This document shows, piece by piece, positions 10,170-22,101 of a DNA stretch of 64,000 nt; the stretch's first letter is position 1; every line of letters starts with the position of its first letter. The stretch is from Massospora cicadina. Lineage: Eukaryota > Entomophthoromycota > Entomophthoromycetes > Entomophthorales > Entomophthoraceae. Made by a program: the position numbers and the translations under genes. The DNA is taken from NCBI GenBank assembly GCA_022478985.1, contig JAKSZP010014859.1, positions 1 through 64,000 on the forward strand, in the 5' to 3' direction. The notes beneath the pieces were generated by a model. The model was given only the letters and a program-made list of their open reading frames with translations, searched no databases and was not told the origin of the DNA.

Positions 10170-11023
10170 TGTAAGGAGAGCGTCTATAACTCTCCTGTTC
10201 CCAGAGTGGTAGTGCATGGTGCACAGGGCCAATGCCAGGGAACTAGTCATAAGTAGTAAAGTTACTAGAGCCCTGCAGAAGGTGCTAGAGCTGCAATAAC
10301 TTAAGTTGAGGATAGTTATAAGTAAAGGAAACCCAAAATAGAACCATATGGTGCTCAAAGAGGGAGTGTATAGGCAACCCAGTTTTGAGGTAACCTGGGC
10401 GACCCAACAGTGCATGGGTGGAGAGATTTACAGTGGTTATAATTAAATGGGTAACTTTGTGTGAGACATCTCAAAGAGGTCTGCGCACAGGTTTATCTAA
10501 GGTAACATATAAAAAAGGTGTGCTAGCAAAGGGTTTTAATTTATGAGGGATGACAACCAATGAGAAACGTTGGTCTTGGGAATACAAAATAAACCAACAT
10601 AGGGAAATTTAGGATTGGTGAAAGTGTTCCCATGCCTTGGTGCACTAATAGCACACACTAACATCCAAAAGGTTAGCATACTTTGAAACTAAACTCATTT
10701 GAGTGATTGATTAAAGGTGTACCTGACCCAAACTTGCAATTTCATAAACGAAATGGGTTTTGAACCCTCATTCACCAGGTAACTTGATTGTGCCATTGTC
10801 GTTTACAATGTAGCTCATTCATTTTAACGCCGGGAGCTGAAACAAGGGACTGGGCACTTTTCACCTCACTTGTACCAGCCTAGCATACTTAGCCTGTACC
10901 CAGCGTTGGTATAAGGTGTGCTTGAGATCAGGAAGAGCCTGAAGTTTTACCCTTCTGGACCTCCTGCTTCCCAGTTTTTTCCTTGGGGTTGGTACCTTTC
11001 TATCAAGTCATGTAAACATGACA
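10170..11023 (-). repeat. Left (3') LTR of Gypsy-2
   Basis: On the + strand it runs TGTAAGGAGAG to CATGACA. The polypurine tract is adjacent at 11027-11042 (AAAAAGGGGGAGAGGG on the minus strand). It is shorter and more diverged than the family's other LTRs, especially at 10330-10460. Confidence 0.85.
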
Positions 11024-11029
11024 TTACCC

Positions 11030-12640
11030 TCTCCCCCTTTTTGAGCTCTACCCCCTCCAGGGGCACCTGCCAAGGAAAAGATTTTATAGGCTGGGTCCAG
11101 CTTCATAGAAGCAACATCTGGCTTGGACTTTGATCCTGCAGCCTCAGGTAAAAGCTTATGGAATTCTGCAATTAGCTCATGGGCATGAGTGCAGTCATGC
11201 GCTAAGTCCCAACTGTTCTCCACTGCGTCAAATCCCTTCCAGGATACAAGATACTTAAGCCTTTTACTTACCCAACGAGAGGCAACAATCACCTTCACTT
11301 CCCACTCCAGAACCTCATCCACAAGCTAAGGCTTGGGAGTCTTAGGTGGGGCCCTCAAAAAACATCAATTTGCTCCCATGAAAGACAGAAAAAATCCAAA
11401 ATTAAGAGGGAAGATCTAACTGGTATGAGGTGTGGCCCACCTTTCTAAAAACATATAAAGGACTATCCTCTTTGATCCCAGTCTTTTGCATGGCTGCTTT
11501 ATAGGGATATTTGAAGCATCAAGCATCACTAGATCCCCTTCTTTGTATGCTGGACCCAATTGTCTCTTACCATCAGCATTCTCCTTATATACTTGCATGG
11601 CCGCCTCCAAACTTGTAGAAACCACATGGTGTATTTTTTGATAGTCTTAACAAAGTCCACCACCGCTTCAACTATAGATCCAAGTTGGGCTCCATATTGA
11701 AGGCAGGGTTAAACCCTTGGTTGGTGAAAAATGGGGAACAACTGATTGATGCATGTAATGTGTTGTTGTAGCTAAACTGTGCCATAGGAAGGTGAGAATC
11801 CAAATCTGAATGATATGAGGCAGTGTAACACCGCAGAAACTGTTATAAGCACTGGTTAAATCGTTTGGTCTGCCCATCTGATTGAGGGGTGATAGGCAGT
11901 TGAATGGCAGGGGCAAATATGAAGAGTCTTACACAACTCTTCCCAAAAGAAAAAGGTAAACTGGGGTCCCCAATCACAAAATTTCTTGAGGGACCCTGTA
12001 AAGCGCAAACACATGAGTGATGAAAAGCCTAGACATCTAAGCCACAGTTACTGTAGTTCTGCAAGGAATAAATTGGCAAACTTCATAAAATGGTCCATCA
12101 CTACCACATGGCATCATAACCATTAGAAACAGGTACTTCCACAATGAAATCCACTGATAGGGAAGTCCAGGGCCCTTCAGTCTTTTGTTCTGGTTATAAC
12201 AACGCTGCTAGTGGTTGTCAATTTGGTTTCATTTAATTGCAGATCAGGCACTCTTTACAATACCTACCCACCTGATCAGGTAAGCCCTTCCAATTGTATG
12301 TGCGCCAAATTAGCTTTAAATCCTTGCTTTCCCAGGATGACTAATGATGATTCTGTCATGATGATCCCAGATTATTTACAGGCAAAGTGATCCAGCGGGA
12401 ACCCATAGGCGCCCCAGAAACCACATAATCTCATCTTTTACATGATAACCCCTGTTTAGATTTCCCTGATTCAGTGCGCTCTTAGCAAGGACCATTGTAT
12501 ATTTGGCTGATAACGGTTTAGAAAGTACTATCTTTCTAACATACTGTATTTCTCCGCATTTTCCAGAGTAGCGAGCGCTGTCCTGTTAGATAAGGGAGAG
12601 GGAAGTTGAGATACAATCTCAACTGGTGGAATCATCAGCT
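11030..12640 (-). pseudogene. pol: Gypsy-2 integrase with C-terminal chromodomain
   Basis: Read right to left, it begins with the His/His/Cys/Cys zinc region (12240-12400, disrupted) and continues through core fragments (11668-12200) and the C-terminal segment 11416-11625 (GPAYKEGDLVMLDASNI). It ends in a chromodomain at about 11150-11322: EWEVKVIVASRWVSKRLKYL, VSWKGFDAVENSWDLAHDC, HELIAEFHKL. Chromodomains of this chromovirus class direct integration to marked chromatin. The chromodomain frame is open, and the frame runs a few codons into the LTR. The core has many stops, so the enzyme is dead. Confidence 0.85.
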
Positions 12641-12647
12641 GTGTACC

Positions 12648-13800
12648 TTAAACCACTACCTCCTTTGGATCGGGAGATATTGCAAGATTGTGGCTCAAAG
12701 CATCTGCCAACCCATTCTCCTTCACCTTAATGAACTCACAAGAAAATGAAAATTGTGCAAGGGTCTCATGCCAATGGGTCTGCCGTGGGGTTAAGACATG
12801 AGGTGCGCGGTAGTACAGCAAGGCACAGTGATCTATATGTATGCAGTAAGGTTGGGAAGAGCCATGAAGGTGGCGCCAATAAGTCAATGCCTTCACCACT
12901 AGTAATAACTCTTTGTTGTGAACGTTGTAGTTTAACTCAGGCTGAGATATCTTCCTAGAAAAGTATCCCACTAAATGATCATTTCCATATTCACCTACTT
13001 TCAATAAGGCATCCGCTTTGGCAAAGTTGGAGGTTTCAGTAGACACAATTAACACTTTTCATGATCTATAAGGCAAAGGATGGACGTGAACAACAGGGTG
13101 CACTTTACTGCTTGAAAGCATCTTTCAAAATGGAAGAGCATTGAAGAACCTTTGCCCCACTCACCTTATACAAGAGTGCTTCCACTTCAGAAAGATTTGG
13201 TGTAAACTTCTTGAGGAACGTACACTTCCCCAAAAAACTCCTCAATTCCTTAACCAAAGTTGGGGTGGGCCACTCATGAATTTCCTTCTTCTTGTCTGGA
13301 GTTATCATGTGTCCTTGGTCAAACATGACGTTGCCCAGAAAGATGATCTGGGAATTGAAGGATTCACATTTACTGATCTTCAGCATAAGGCTGTCTGCCT
13401 TTAACCTCTCCACCACTTACCAAAGGTGTACTGCATGGTACTCATGATCAGGGTAAAACACAAGAATATCATCCATGTAGGCAACTGCGCATACCTCAGA
13501 TGGCCCCCAAAGCCACATCAATACAACGTTGAATGATAGCAGGGGCATTCTTAAGCCCAAAGGTATAACCTCAGATTCCTTTTCTGCTGCAAAATGCGGT
13601 TAGCCACTCCTGGCCCTTCTTGATCCAGATCTGATTGAAAGCGTTTGAGCAATCCAGTTTGAAAAAGACTTTCGCCTTTTCCACATAACATGCAATATGT
13701 GAGTCCAGGGGGACGGGATGTAAATCTGGTACAGTGACATTGTATAGGTTTTTCATAATCTAATCTTGGCATAAAGTACCATCAGCTTTCTCCATTGAGA
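12648..13800 (-). pseudogene. pol: Gypsy-2 reverse transcriptase and RNase H
   Basis: RT segments: VPDLHPVPLDSHIACYVEKA and KVFFKLDCSNAFNQIWIKKG (13560-13750, first catalytic Asp kept), then YMDD at 13468-13479 followed by ILVFYPDHEYHAV. The thumb/connection is at 13105-13416 (ITPDKKKEIHEWPTPTLVKE, LRSFLGKCTFLKKFTPNLSE). RNase H spans 12648-13055 as one 135-codon open frame with GYFSRKISQPELNYNVHNKE, YWRHLHGSSQPYCIHIDH and ENGLADALS. It copies element RNA and degrades the RNA strand. Motifs are well kept, but frames change at about 13110, 13430 and 13560. Confidence 0.85.
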
Positions 13801-14039
13801 GAAGTGGGGAGCATACTGGGGAGGTATGCTGAAAATGCACCTTTTGGCTAACTGCTTCTTAACTTATATATTTAAGGCCGCTTCCTCCCATACAGTCAAA
13901 TGGTAAATGGGCGAAGATATACGCACTAGATCAACAGTGAGCTTGAACTTGAAATCAAACTCTGTATGAGCAGGTAATAAATTGATGAAGCCGCATCAAA
14001 CGAAGATTCCAGCTTCCTTAGATAAGAAGTAAATGTACC

Positions 14040-14480
14040 TCAGTGTGGCTTCAACAATGGAGTGAGACTGAGAGTGTGGATATTGGGCCAGTGGGGCATA
14101 TCGTCCTGAGTGTTAGCCTCAGACAAAGGGACAACTAATATACGACCATTCTTTAGTGTTAAGGACAAGGTGTTGTCTTTCAAGTTGGTCCTGACGTCAA
14201 ACTTTTTCCAGCACTCTACTCCCAAAAATAATGTAGCACAGAACGTTTTTGATTGCTTTGAAATGGTCCAACAAAAGACACTTGCCCACTTGATAATACT
14301 TTAACCCTCTAACCTTCAGTGTGAAAATACCTTGAGAAGCCCATCCCCTAACCATACCACCTGGCAAGTAACTTAGCTCAAGGTAGTTGTCTAGGTCTTA
14401 GTCAATAAAATTCTCAGAGGCTCCAGTATCCACCAAATTAGTAGTGCTGATTTTTCTGAAGGGGATAGAGGGTAGCAGTT
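14040..14480 (-). pseudogene. pol: Gypsy-2 protease segment
   Basis: The active site reads LVDTGASENFID, with DTGAS at 14416-14430, followed immediately by an in-frame stop (IDQ-type codon changed to TAA). The downstream part (CWKKFDVRTNLKDNTLSLTL) matches Gypsy-3 at 49809-49880. It is a retropepsin that would mature Gag-Pol. The catalytic motif is intact here, whereas Gypsy-3 has DTSAS. Confidence 0.8.
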
Positions 14481-15249
14481 AACAAAGAATATCCAGAATG
14501 GTCATTTTTCATAGCAGACAACGCCAATACTTCACCATGAAAATATTTTTCAGGCATAATCATGCCCCAGGGTACTTTTTGGCATCAAAAAAATGGAGAG
14601 GGATAGTTGGCCACTCTTACAACTGAGGTCACATTCCCACCATATCTTCAGCAGTTGTGTAAACGTATTTATATTTGAAAAGTAACTCCTTTTTACCTCC
14701 TGGGTTCTGCAGATCACGGTAGTGGTCAAGCGCGGGTAATCTGGGTTTTATTGATATATTGAAATGGGTTCCATATTAGAGCCATAAGAGAAGATTTTTG
14801 GCTTGTTTTTAAAAAGAAATCAGCATTTATAAAACGCGTTTTGGGCCAAAAACGGCCCCATACTCATTTTGGCAATGGGTTTAGCACTTAATATCCAGGG
14901 CCACCACCAGGCCCTTCATCGATAATCCTTCCTGAACTTTCTGACCACGGTGCCAAGGAAAAACCATTTTTATGGTATTGATTTTGTTAGTTTCAATGGA
15001 AATTCAGGGAATCATAACTCTTGGATCGCAAAGTGTCTGCATCCACCAGGTACAAGCAAGAAGGATGGGTACTTTCCAGTCAGAGGTAGCTAAAATAATG
15101 CTAAGATGCTCCAACAATTGGCAAAATGAAAAACTGGTGGTGACCCCCACTGTGGCCATGACCAACAGCTGGCGCACTAAATTTCCATTTTGCAAAAGTC
15201 CCACACGGCTAGTGTTCATTCATGCAAAATAAGTTGGTTGGCTTACTAA
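14481..15249 (-). other. Gypsy-2 leader between LTR and protease, no recognisable Gag
   Basis: This ~770-bp stretch lies between the right LTR and the protease. The first bases next to the LTR ('ttggttggcttactaa' at 15234-15249) are the primer-binding-site position. It aligns with 50154-50907 of Gypsy-3, so it is ancestral to both, but no capsid-like frame or zinc knuckle is visible in either copy. The longest frames (15004-15219 minus; 14972-15232 plus) are not alike between copies. Confidence 0.6.
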
Positions 15250-16149
15250 TGTAAGGAGAGTATCTATAACACTACTGCTCCTTCAAGGTGGTTCACGATG
15301 CACAGCCCCAAAGCCAGGGAACAAGTCGTCAGTATTTAGGTGAGCAAAGCCCCGCAGAGGGTGCTGGAGCTAAAGTAACTTAGGGCGAGGGTGTTTAGTA
15401 AAGTATAGATTAACAGATATTGTACAAAAACAAGGCTTTGGTGGACCCAAAAATGGAGTCCATATCCAAGAAGTGCTCTGGGCTGGAGTGCAAGGGTGCC
15501 TCAGTATGGAGGTGACCAGGGCGGTCCAGCGGTGCACCAGAGGAGAAAGTTACATTTGTGCAAATCTAATGGCTAATGTTGCACAAGACCTCCTCAAAGA
15601 GGTCTATGCACAGGTTCACCCAAGTTAACATAAAGAAAACGTAAACTATAGAGGGGTTTTTATTTTGGAGGAATTTGACCACTGAGAGAGGTTGGTCTTA
15701 AGTAAAATAAATTTATGAAAGCTTGGGGGAACAATCATTTGATGGATGTGGTGCTAAACCAAGGTGTACCAATAAGTGCACACTTCCATCAGGCATCATA
15801 CTATAGCTTGTAATTGACTAAACTCTGGTTATTATTTGAAGGTAAGGCCAACCTGAGCTGGAAGTTTTATATAATGGATGGGTTTTGAGACCCCGTTCAC
15901 CAAGTAACTGAAGCAAACTGTCATATCTTATTTTATAGCTGGTTCATTTTAATGCACCTGCTGTAATGCAAGGCCAAACTTCTCTCACATCCCCAGGACC
16001 AAACTGGACATATCTCATCTTATCCCAGCGTTGGTCCAAAGTATGTTTAAGGTCAGGGAAGCCTGTCAACTTCACCTTCTTGGCCTCCTGACGTGCAGCT
16101 TTATCCTTGCTATTAGTCCCCATAATTATGTCATCCTCAAGCCATGACA
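15250..16149 (-). repeat. Right (5') LTR of Gypsy-2
   Basis: It runs TGTAAGGAGAG to CCATGACA on the + strand, 900 bp. On the minus strand an ORF (15944-16174) enters the LTR and reads ...AKKVKLTGFPDLKHTLDQRW and MRYVQFGPGDVREV, a peptide also recognisable in the family's other LTRs. It abuts LINE-A at 16150. Confidence 0.85.
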
Positions 16150-16310
16150 CACTTTTTGGTATAACAGGTAGCAAAGGTAAAAAGCCAGTTCAGAGTTATG
16201 CCTCCCTTACCTTACTGCGAGGAATGAGACTAGACTGATCCCCAAGTTGAGCTTACTTGAGTAAAGAGGATTGATATAGCTTTTCGCAGCTATTTCTAGC
16301 CATCGACTGA

Positions 16311-19300
16311 CTATGGCCAGGGAGCATATTGCCTAGATTCCTTCTGAAGGAAAGCAACGCTGGTTTCTAGCAAGCCATAGACCATACATAATCTCACCCA
16401 TATTGTGCACCAGACCGTGAACCCCTCCTTATCTGCAAGCAGACTTGAAGGAGCATATGGAGTTGGGATCTCTGGCCATGCAAGATGACAAGAGGATAAC
16501 TTAAAACCTAGTTGGTACGCTTCATACCATAGGAGAACACTTTTCCACGCAGCATCCACTACTGGACACTCCATGAAGATGTGCTTTGCCATCTCCTCCT
16601 TTCCACACACTACAGGAATACTGAAGGTCATCCTCCTTATACTTACTCCACTTATGTAGAATTGCCCCAATGACCAAGATGTTGCTGCGAAGTTGGAAGA
16701 GAAAGTTCTGAACTGGTATAGACCAGCAACCTTTTATCCCCTCTCCCCACAGGTTCATCAGGCCAGGTCGCATTTTTCAAGTGATCTGATACAAGTATGT
16801 CGAGCAAAGCTCTCTATCTTGTAACTTCCAGAACCTGGTGGTTGTGAAATCTGAGAGGCATATACTATCACCACCTCCCACCTTTGGCCAGTCCTAAAGG
16901 ACAAAGAGACTTATCCATCTGGGTATCTTTAAACTTCTCTTTCTCAGGGGAACACCCTTCAATCATGCTCTACAACTTTCTGAACAGACTTCCACAGTCT
17001 CTAATGCAGCCAAAGAAGGAATTTTTTCTATCCAGCAAGAGGGCAGTTCAGTTGCTTTCACAGCATCCCATGCCTTTCTTACCAGCACCTTTTAGGCACT
17101 GGCAGCATTATTAGCTGCTTCCAACCTAAGCACTCTTTAGCCATCGCCATCAAGGAGGTCCCCCAGTGAACCATACCAATAGAATGCTTGAAGGTCTTGA
17201 GCAGACAAGGTTCCATCTCCAGTCCACAAGCTCCATTTAAAAATGGAATTTCCCGGCTCCTTTCAATGGTCCAATATCACCCTCCAATCTACCCTTGTTG
17301 CTTGTCCAAGCTTTAAAATAATCCGTCCAGTAGCCTGGTAGGTTAGCGCTTGTAATACCCCTTTTTTGATGCCCAAGCTGATTATAAGATCCTTATCTAA
17401 TTTGTCCTTGCAAGCTTTAGAAAGGTAGTCCCACACTATTGGAGCCCAAAAATTCTAAATTACCTCCTGAGAGACCCACGTGATCCACTTAAGCTGAAGT
17501 GCTTTGATCATTATAACATTTATCAGACCAATGCTCCCTTTTTCACCTCATGAAACAAGTTAGAATAACTGGGTTTGATGCTCGCCCCTGCCAGATGAAC
17601 TGGAATACTGAAATCTGTATCCTTTTGATAGAAGATGCCAGCAGTAGAACAAATCTAGCAATGTATCATAATCTGGAAAGAATAAAAGTGTTCATGACAA
17701 TGGCCCTGTCCCAATAAAAAGTATCTATTTCCACTTCCAAGCCAATTTTTCTAAGGTCCGCTTCAAGTTTGAGCTAGAATCATGCAGTAACAGCCATTCA
17801 GAGATGGGGCACCCAAGGTACAGAAACTCTTCCACAGTTGCCATCCAGGGAATTGATATCTTTGGTGCCACATCCAACGTTACCGTTCTGCCAATGGGCC
17901 AAGCCCTGGATTTTGACAGATTAACCTTCACGTTGCTTGCGTTTTAGACATCTTCAAAATGCTCATCACAACTTTTCCTCCTCCTCTGACTAAAAATAAA
18001 TCCTAATATCGTCCACAAATATTGAGTGAAGTACTCCTCGCTGTTGATGGTAAGTTTCCTCCAGTCTGACTTCCTGAGAGCCACCGAAAGGGTCTCTATT
18101 GCAAGAACAAAAAACAAGGGAGATAGAGAGTCTCCCTGACGCACTTCCCTACACATCTTAAAAGGTGGGAGAGGGCCCCATTGATAATGACGACCAATGA
18201 CGCTTCCTCATAAATTGCTTTAAGGAGTCTCAACAAGCGTCCTTTTATTTTACTTTACTTAACACTTTACAAAGAAACTCATGATTCACCCAATCATATG
18301 CCTCATCTTGATCAAGAAACAGTAGCCACCCCTTTAATCATACAGTTTACTTGACCATCTTTTCCAGGTAAAGAAGCATCAAATTGTTAGTAATTAAGCG
18401 TCCTGGGATAAATTCATTCTGCTCTTTTCCAACAACTTCTGCCACAACTTCCTTTAGTCAATTGGTTAGGATCTTCATTAAGATCTTATAGCCAACGTTA
18501 AGTAGAGTCAAATACCAATAGTTCCCCATGAGGGAGAAACCGCCCTTATTATACAATACTACCACCACGCCTTTTTGAAAACGCTGGCTCAGTTGCATCA
18601 TAGACTAGGAGTTGATTGTAGAGCTTAGCAAGCATCTCAGACAAAGCTTCCTGAAACAACTTGTAGAGCTCAAGGATCAACCCATCCTCCCCAGGAGCCT
18701 TGCCATTATTACCATTGTGGATGGCGTCTGACACCTCTGACATGTGGAACTTGCTACATAGTTGTTGTGAGTCTCATTCAGAAGTGCCCCTTTCCGCTTG
18801 TGAGTACTTTGGATGCCTCTGGGTCATTCTCCAAGGGGCAAAAAGGTCCTCATAGTAGGACTTGGCCACTTCATCCATGCAAGCTGCATCCTTAACCTCA
18901 ACTCCCTCATCACAATGTGACAAAATCCATGTTAAGTTCCTGAATTCCCCTACTGCCTTGCGGTTTAGAGCCAAGGTACTGTTGGAGTTCTCATCCCACC
19001 TAGATTTCCTTTGTTTGAGGTGATCCACTATGAAGGCTCCGATTTTGCATACAATTCAGCCTTCGCTGCGTAGTCAGATGCCCCCATGACTGCATCCTGC
19101 TTGCAGGTACTCTCAACATTCCTCTCCAAGGTTTTATACCTCAAAATCATGGGCCCTAGCTGCCTACCAAAGATTTCACATGCCGTCTTGAGATTAGCCT
19201 CCATCTTTAGCCATTTTATTGGCGCATCTGGCTTTCCCAATGTGGCTTCTCCATCGTCTCACCTTCTTCCTCCTGATCTCCTGGAGTGGAGACCACTTAA

Positions 19301-20437
19301 AGAGTTCAGGGTTCAGTTTACAGATCCCTTTCCCCTCAGAAGCAACCTGAGGGTCACTGATCTGCAGTCCAAGGGGCCTGTATACCAAAACACCTGTATC
19401 ATAATATCGAAGGATTAACTTGAAGTGACACAGGAGAGGTCTGGGCACTGACACAAGATCATGTGGAAGAAATGATCCCTCTGAACGTGATTTCACCCAG
19501 TCTCCCTCTCCTCACCACAGCCCACTCTCCATACATCCTGTAAACTAATGTCAATCATTAAACTGGCCAACTTGTGGGTTCCAGGATCAGAACTTTAGTT
19601 GCCTGAAGCCCCAATCCTGTCATCCCTAAAGCAGATACAGCTTATGTCTCCTCCCAGTACTACCGGACTCCCCCAATGCCTTCCTCCTAGATTCTCAGGC
19701 CAACTTTCTGGAAAAAGGCCTTTCTTTCAGACCCAGAATTAGGTACATATAAGTCAATAAACCAAATTGATTCCTCTCCAAAAAATGACAGCACTGCCAC
19801 TGCTCTTTATAGAAACCAATATCCTTTTATCCAGCACCTTAGCTTTGTCCGCCCACCAGAACAAGACACCCCCCTTTGGTTTCCTCCTCCCTTTTTCCCT
19901 CCCCTAAGGGTGAGTCTGAGTTTGGTTGATCCACAAAGTGAGAGTAAAATGACTGCTTCATAGGTAACTGCAAAACCAGTCCTCTTCCACCCCAGGTTTG
20001 GAATTAGTCTCAGTGAGGAAGCTGATATCTGCCCAGTGTTGTTGCAATTGGAGTTTCACTTGCTGCCGCTGCCTGAGGACATTCAGACCCCACAAGTTAG
20101 AAAATTCAACCCCTGATCGCCATAGGTTTAAAACCAAAGAGTCTTTGGTGTTAGGATATAGAGGTTTCATCCTCTTCCACCTCAGCTGGTTTAACTGGAC
20201 CACGTTTTTTCCTCCCTTTTCCAGTACTAGATGTGCCAGGAGTGGTGGCTGCTTGGTCACAGCAGTCTCCGGAATCTTACAATTGCCAGGGTCCTCAACA
20301 GACCCCTCTGCTTTGGTTGGAAAAATTGGGTTAGAAGGCCTTAGCCCACTATTGCTACCAGAAAGAACCTCCCTCACCTCTGCCTCTTCCCCTACGGGCC
20401 AAGCGTGCTCTGTGCCACCCACATCCCTAATGGTCAC
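16311..20437 (-). pseudogene. LINE-A ORF2: endonuclease, reverse transcriptase, zinc motif (broken)
   Basis: Read right to left. Endonuclease fragments: LWGLNVLRQRQQVKLQLQQH then ADISFLTETNSKPGVEEDW (19960-20100), and HDLVSVPRPLLCHFKLI (19390-19470). RT: DAIHNGNNGKAPGEDGLILE (18670-18730), VRQGDSLSPLFFVLAIETLS (18085-18145), FVDD at 18008-18019 and SRAWPIGRTVTLDV (17870-17910). C-terminal zinc motif: CGKEEMAKHIFMECPVVDAAW (16545-16610). It would nick the target and copy LINE RNA into it. Stops and frameshifts occur about every 200-300 bp. The domain order and the FVDD variant fit L1/Tad-like LINEs. Confidence 0.85.
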
Positions 20438-20449
20438 CCACCTCTTATG

Positions 20450-21801
20450 TGATCAAGTGATGGAGAGAACCACATCCATTTGTGAGGCAGCCTTTTTCAA
20501 AATATCCTTTGTGGAATGGAACAAAGCGCGACTTTGCTCTATTTGAAGTCTAACAGCTTCCCTCGACTTCTAGGACTGCTTCAACTCCTTTCTGACCTTT
20601 CCTGCACTTTCCAGCACCTCAATCACCACCTCAACATTGGCGTTGCCAGCCGCTGCCACTTCCTTAGCCTTGGCTGACAACTTAACTAGATTAGCCAACA
20701 CCTTCTTGACAGCTAGCTGCTCTTTCTCTGAGGGCACCACTGATGGCGTCCCTTCTATAGGCCCATTAGGATTGGCCACTGCCGCAGGAGTATAGCCTGG
20801 GGACATTTGGCTCTGACGTGTTCCTTTATGCAACACAAGGAGCACTTATCCAGCAGCACCACAGGGACCCTCCAGTCCACAGTGACTATATGAGGCAACT
20901 CCCCATATGATTTTGATTGTTTAACTTTCAAAACCAGTCTTCAGAACCTGCGGTTATCTTTTCAAGCTAACGTCCTTCTGCTTCTGTTTTTTACCATCTT
21001 GTTTTTATTAAAGGATATCACTCTGCCAAAGCCTTTCAGCTGAGACATCATAGCCCCTCTGGTGACAACAGGTGGTATGTTCCTCAGAATGAACCTTCTG
21101 ATCTCAGTGCCAATGTCGAAAAATATAACCTCCTAATTCTTTATGCTCAATCTGGAAGCCAAAACTTGTTTTTTTGAAACTTAGACTGGAAACTCATAAG
21201 TTTTAACCCAGGAGCCAAATGTAAAATATGGAGTGGGGTGAACCTACACACCTCAATCATGCGGCCCATGAGAATTTCCTTAGACAACCCAGTCTTCAAT
21301 TCCACAGCATGAGTTCTCATGAGGTTCTCCATCATGTTTGCCATCAAATCTTTTGAGGGGCCAGAGTTCCCCACTTCAAAAATATATTAGTTTCGACCAC
21401 AAATCCATTTGTGGCCACTGCTGTTGGTTTGTTAATTGAATTGGTCTCTCCAGTTTGATTCTTGTGACAAAGTATTCTCTCTGGGTCCTTTTTGTGTAGG
21501 AACCATTGCAGCCCTTTTGGGTCAGTCCATCAATTTGGTGCGTGAGTGCTCTCACCTTTTGCTGCACTAGTGTAAGCCCACGTAAGCTACTGGCCACTAA
21601 CAGGTTTCAGGCCAACCTAAAACTGTGGTGATTATGGTAGACAGGTGGGCTGAAGCCCAACCAATCAGAATTTCCCCACCCTTTCCGCTGAGACCTGCTT
21701 TTGCAGTGCCCTACCTCATAGGAAAATCGTGTGATAGATGATATTCCTGACTCTTGCCTCCCGTTCCTGGCCATATTCCCCAAAGGAGAGTAAAAGCACA
21801 T
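20450..21801 (-). pseudogene. LINE-A ORF1: RRM-like nucleic-acid-binding protein with zinc knuckle
   Basis: A CCHC knuckle KCSLCCIKEHVRAKCP lies at 20803-20844 with perfect C-x2-C-x4-H-x4-C spacing, and is followed by an Ala/Lys-rich helix (LAVKKVLANLVKLSAKAKEV). Upstream, 21147-21374 encodes GLSKEILMGRMIEVCRFTPL, part of an RRM/DUF4283-like fold common in LINE ORF1 proteins. LINE-B has the same arrangement at 53100-53900. ORF1 proteins coat LINE RNA. Frameshifts at about 21146, 21376 and 20860 break it. Confidence 0.75.
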
Positions 21802-21974
21802 TCAAGAACAGGTTAGATCACAGTCATTAGCTTCCATCCTACACCTCTTTCAGGCCAATACAGGACCCTTCCAAAGTGCCTTTCTGGGTTCTGGTGTTGT
21901 CTAATCACCCATGTTTCTACAGGCTTTCCTCAGTCATGTCATGAGAAGGTCCCAACATACCCTACCTAACTCCC

Positions 21975-22101
21975 ATAGATTTCAATCTTAATCAATATTA
22001 AAAATGAAATCATATAGTATTATAATAAACAATATATTGTTTAGAAAGTACAAGGGTATTTAAGGGAGGATTTTTTAAGTTAATACACAATTCAGTATCT
22101 A
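21975..22101. repeat. R2, left part
   Basis: AT-rich. It aligns with 430-522 and 52020-52140. It borders the 5' end of LINE-A on its left and ends in the 15-bp word duplicated by the SINE dimer. Confidence 0.7.

Larger units (their letters stand above)
10170..16149 (-). mobile_element. Gypsy-2, chromodomain Ty3/Gypsy element (recombinant, broken)
   Basis: LTR-bounded element read on the minus strand: right LTR, leader, protease, RT, RNase H, integrase, chromodomain, left LTR. It is the same family as Gypsy-3. The LTRs differ (854 and 900 bp), and the right one is visibly closer to the solo LTR at 528-1420 than to its own partner. The left flank (GATAT, in R1) and right flank (CACTT, inside LINE-A) share no duplication. 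The unit therefore does not look like a simple insertion but like a product of recombination or deletion between copies. Confidence 0.85.
16150..21974 (-). mobile_element. LINE-A, non-LTR retrotransposon (minus strand), 3' end cut by Gypsy-2
   Basis: 5.8 kb, same family as LINE-B (52444-60476) in reverse orientation. The 5' end (GAGTTAGGTAGGGTATGTTGG on the minus strand, near 21970) matches the start of LINE-B and adjoins R2. It contains a CCHC ORF1, an apurinic-type endonuclease, an RT with an FVDD box and a C-terminal zinc motif. The last ~180 bp of the LINE-B 3' end are missing, because the sequence runs into the Gypsy-2 LTR at 16149. It is broken throughout. Confidence 0.9.

Noticed and set aside
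19998..20546. 182-codon open frame on the + strand, antisense to LINE-A
   Set aside because: The minus strand here carries clear LINE ORF motifs, including WGLNVLRQRQQ. The + frame has no domain and overlaps the ORF1/ORF2 boundary, so it is a shadow frame.
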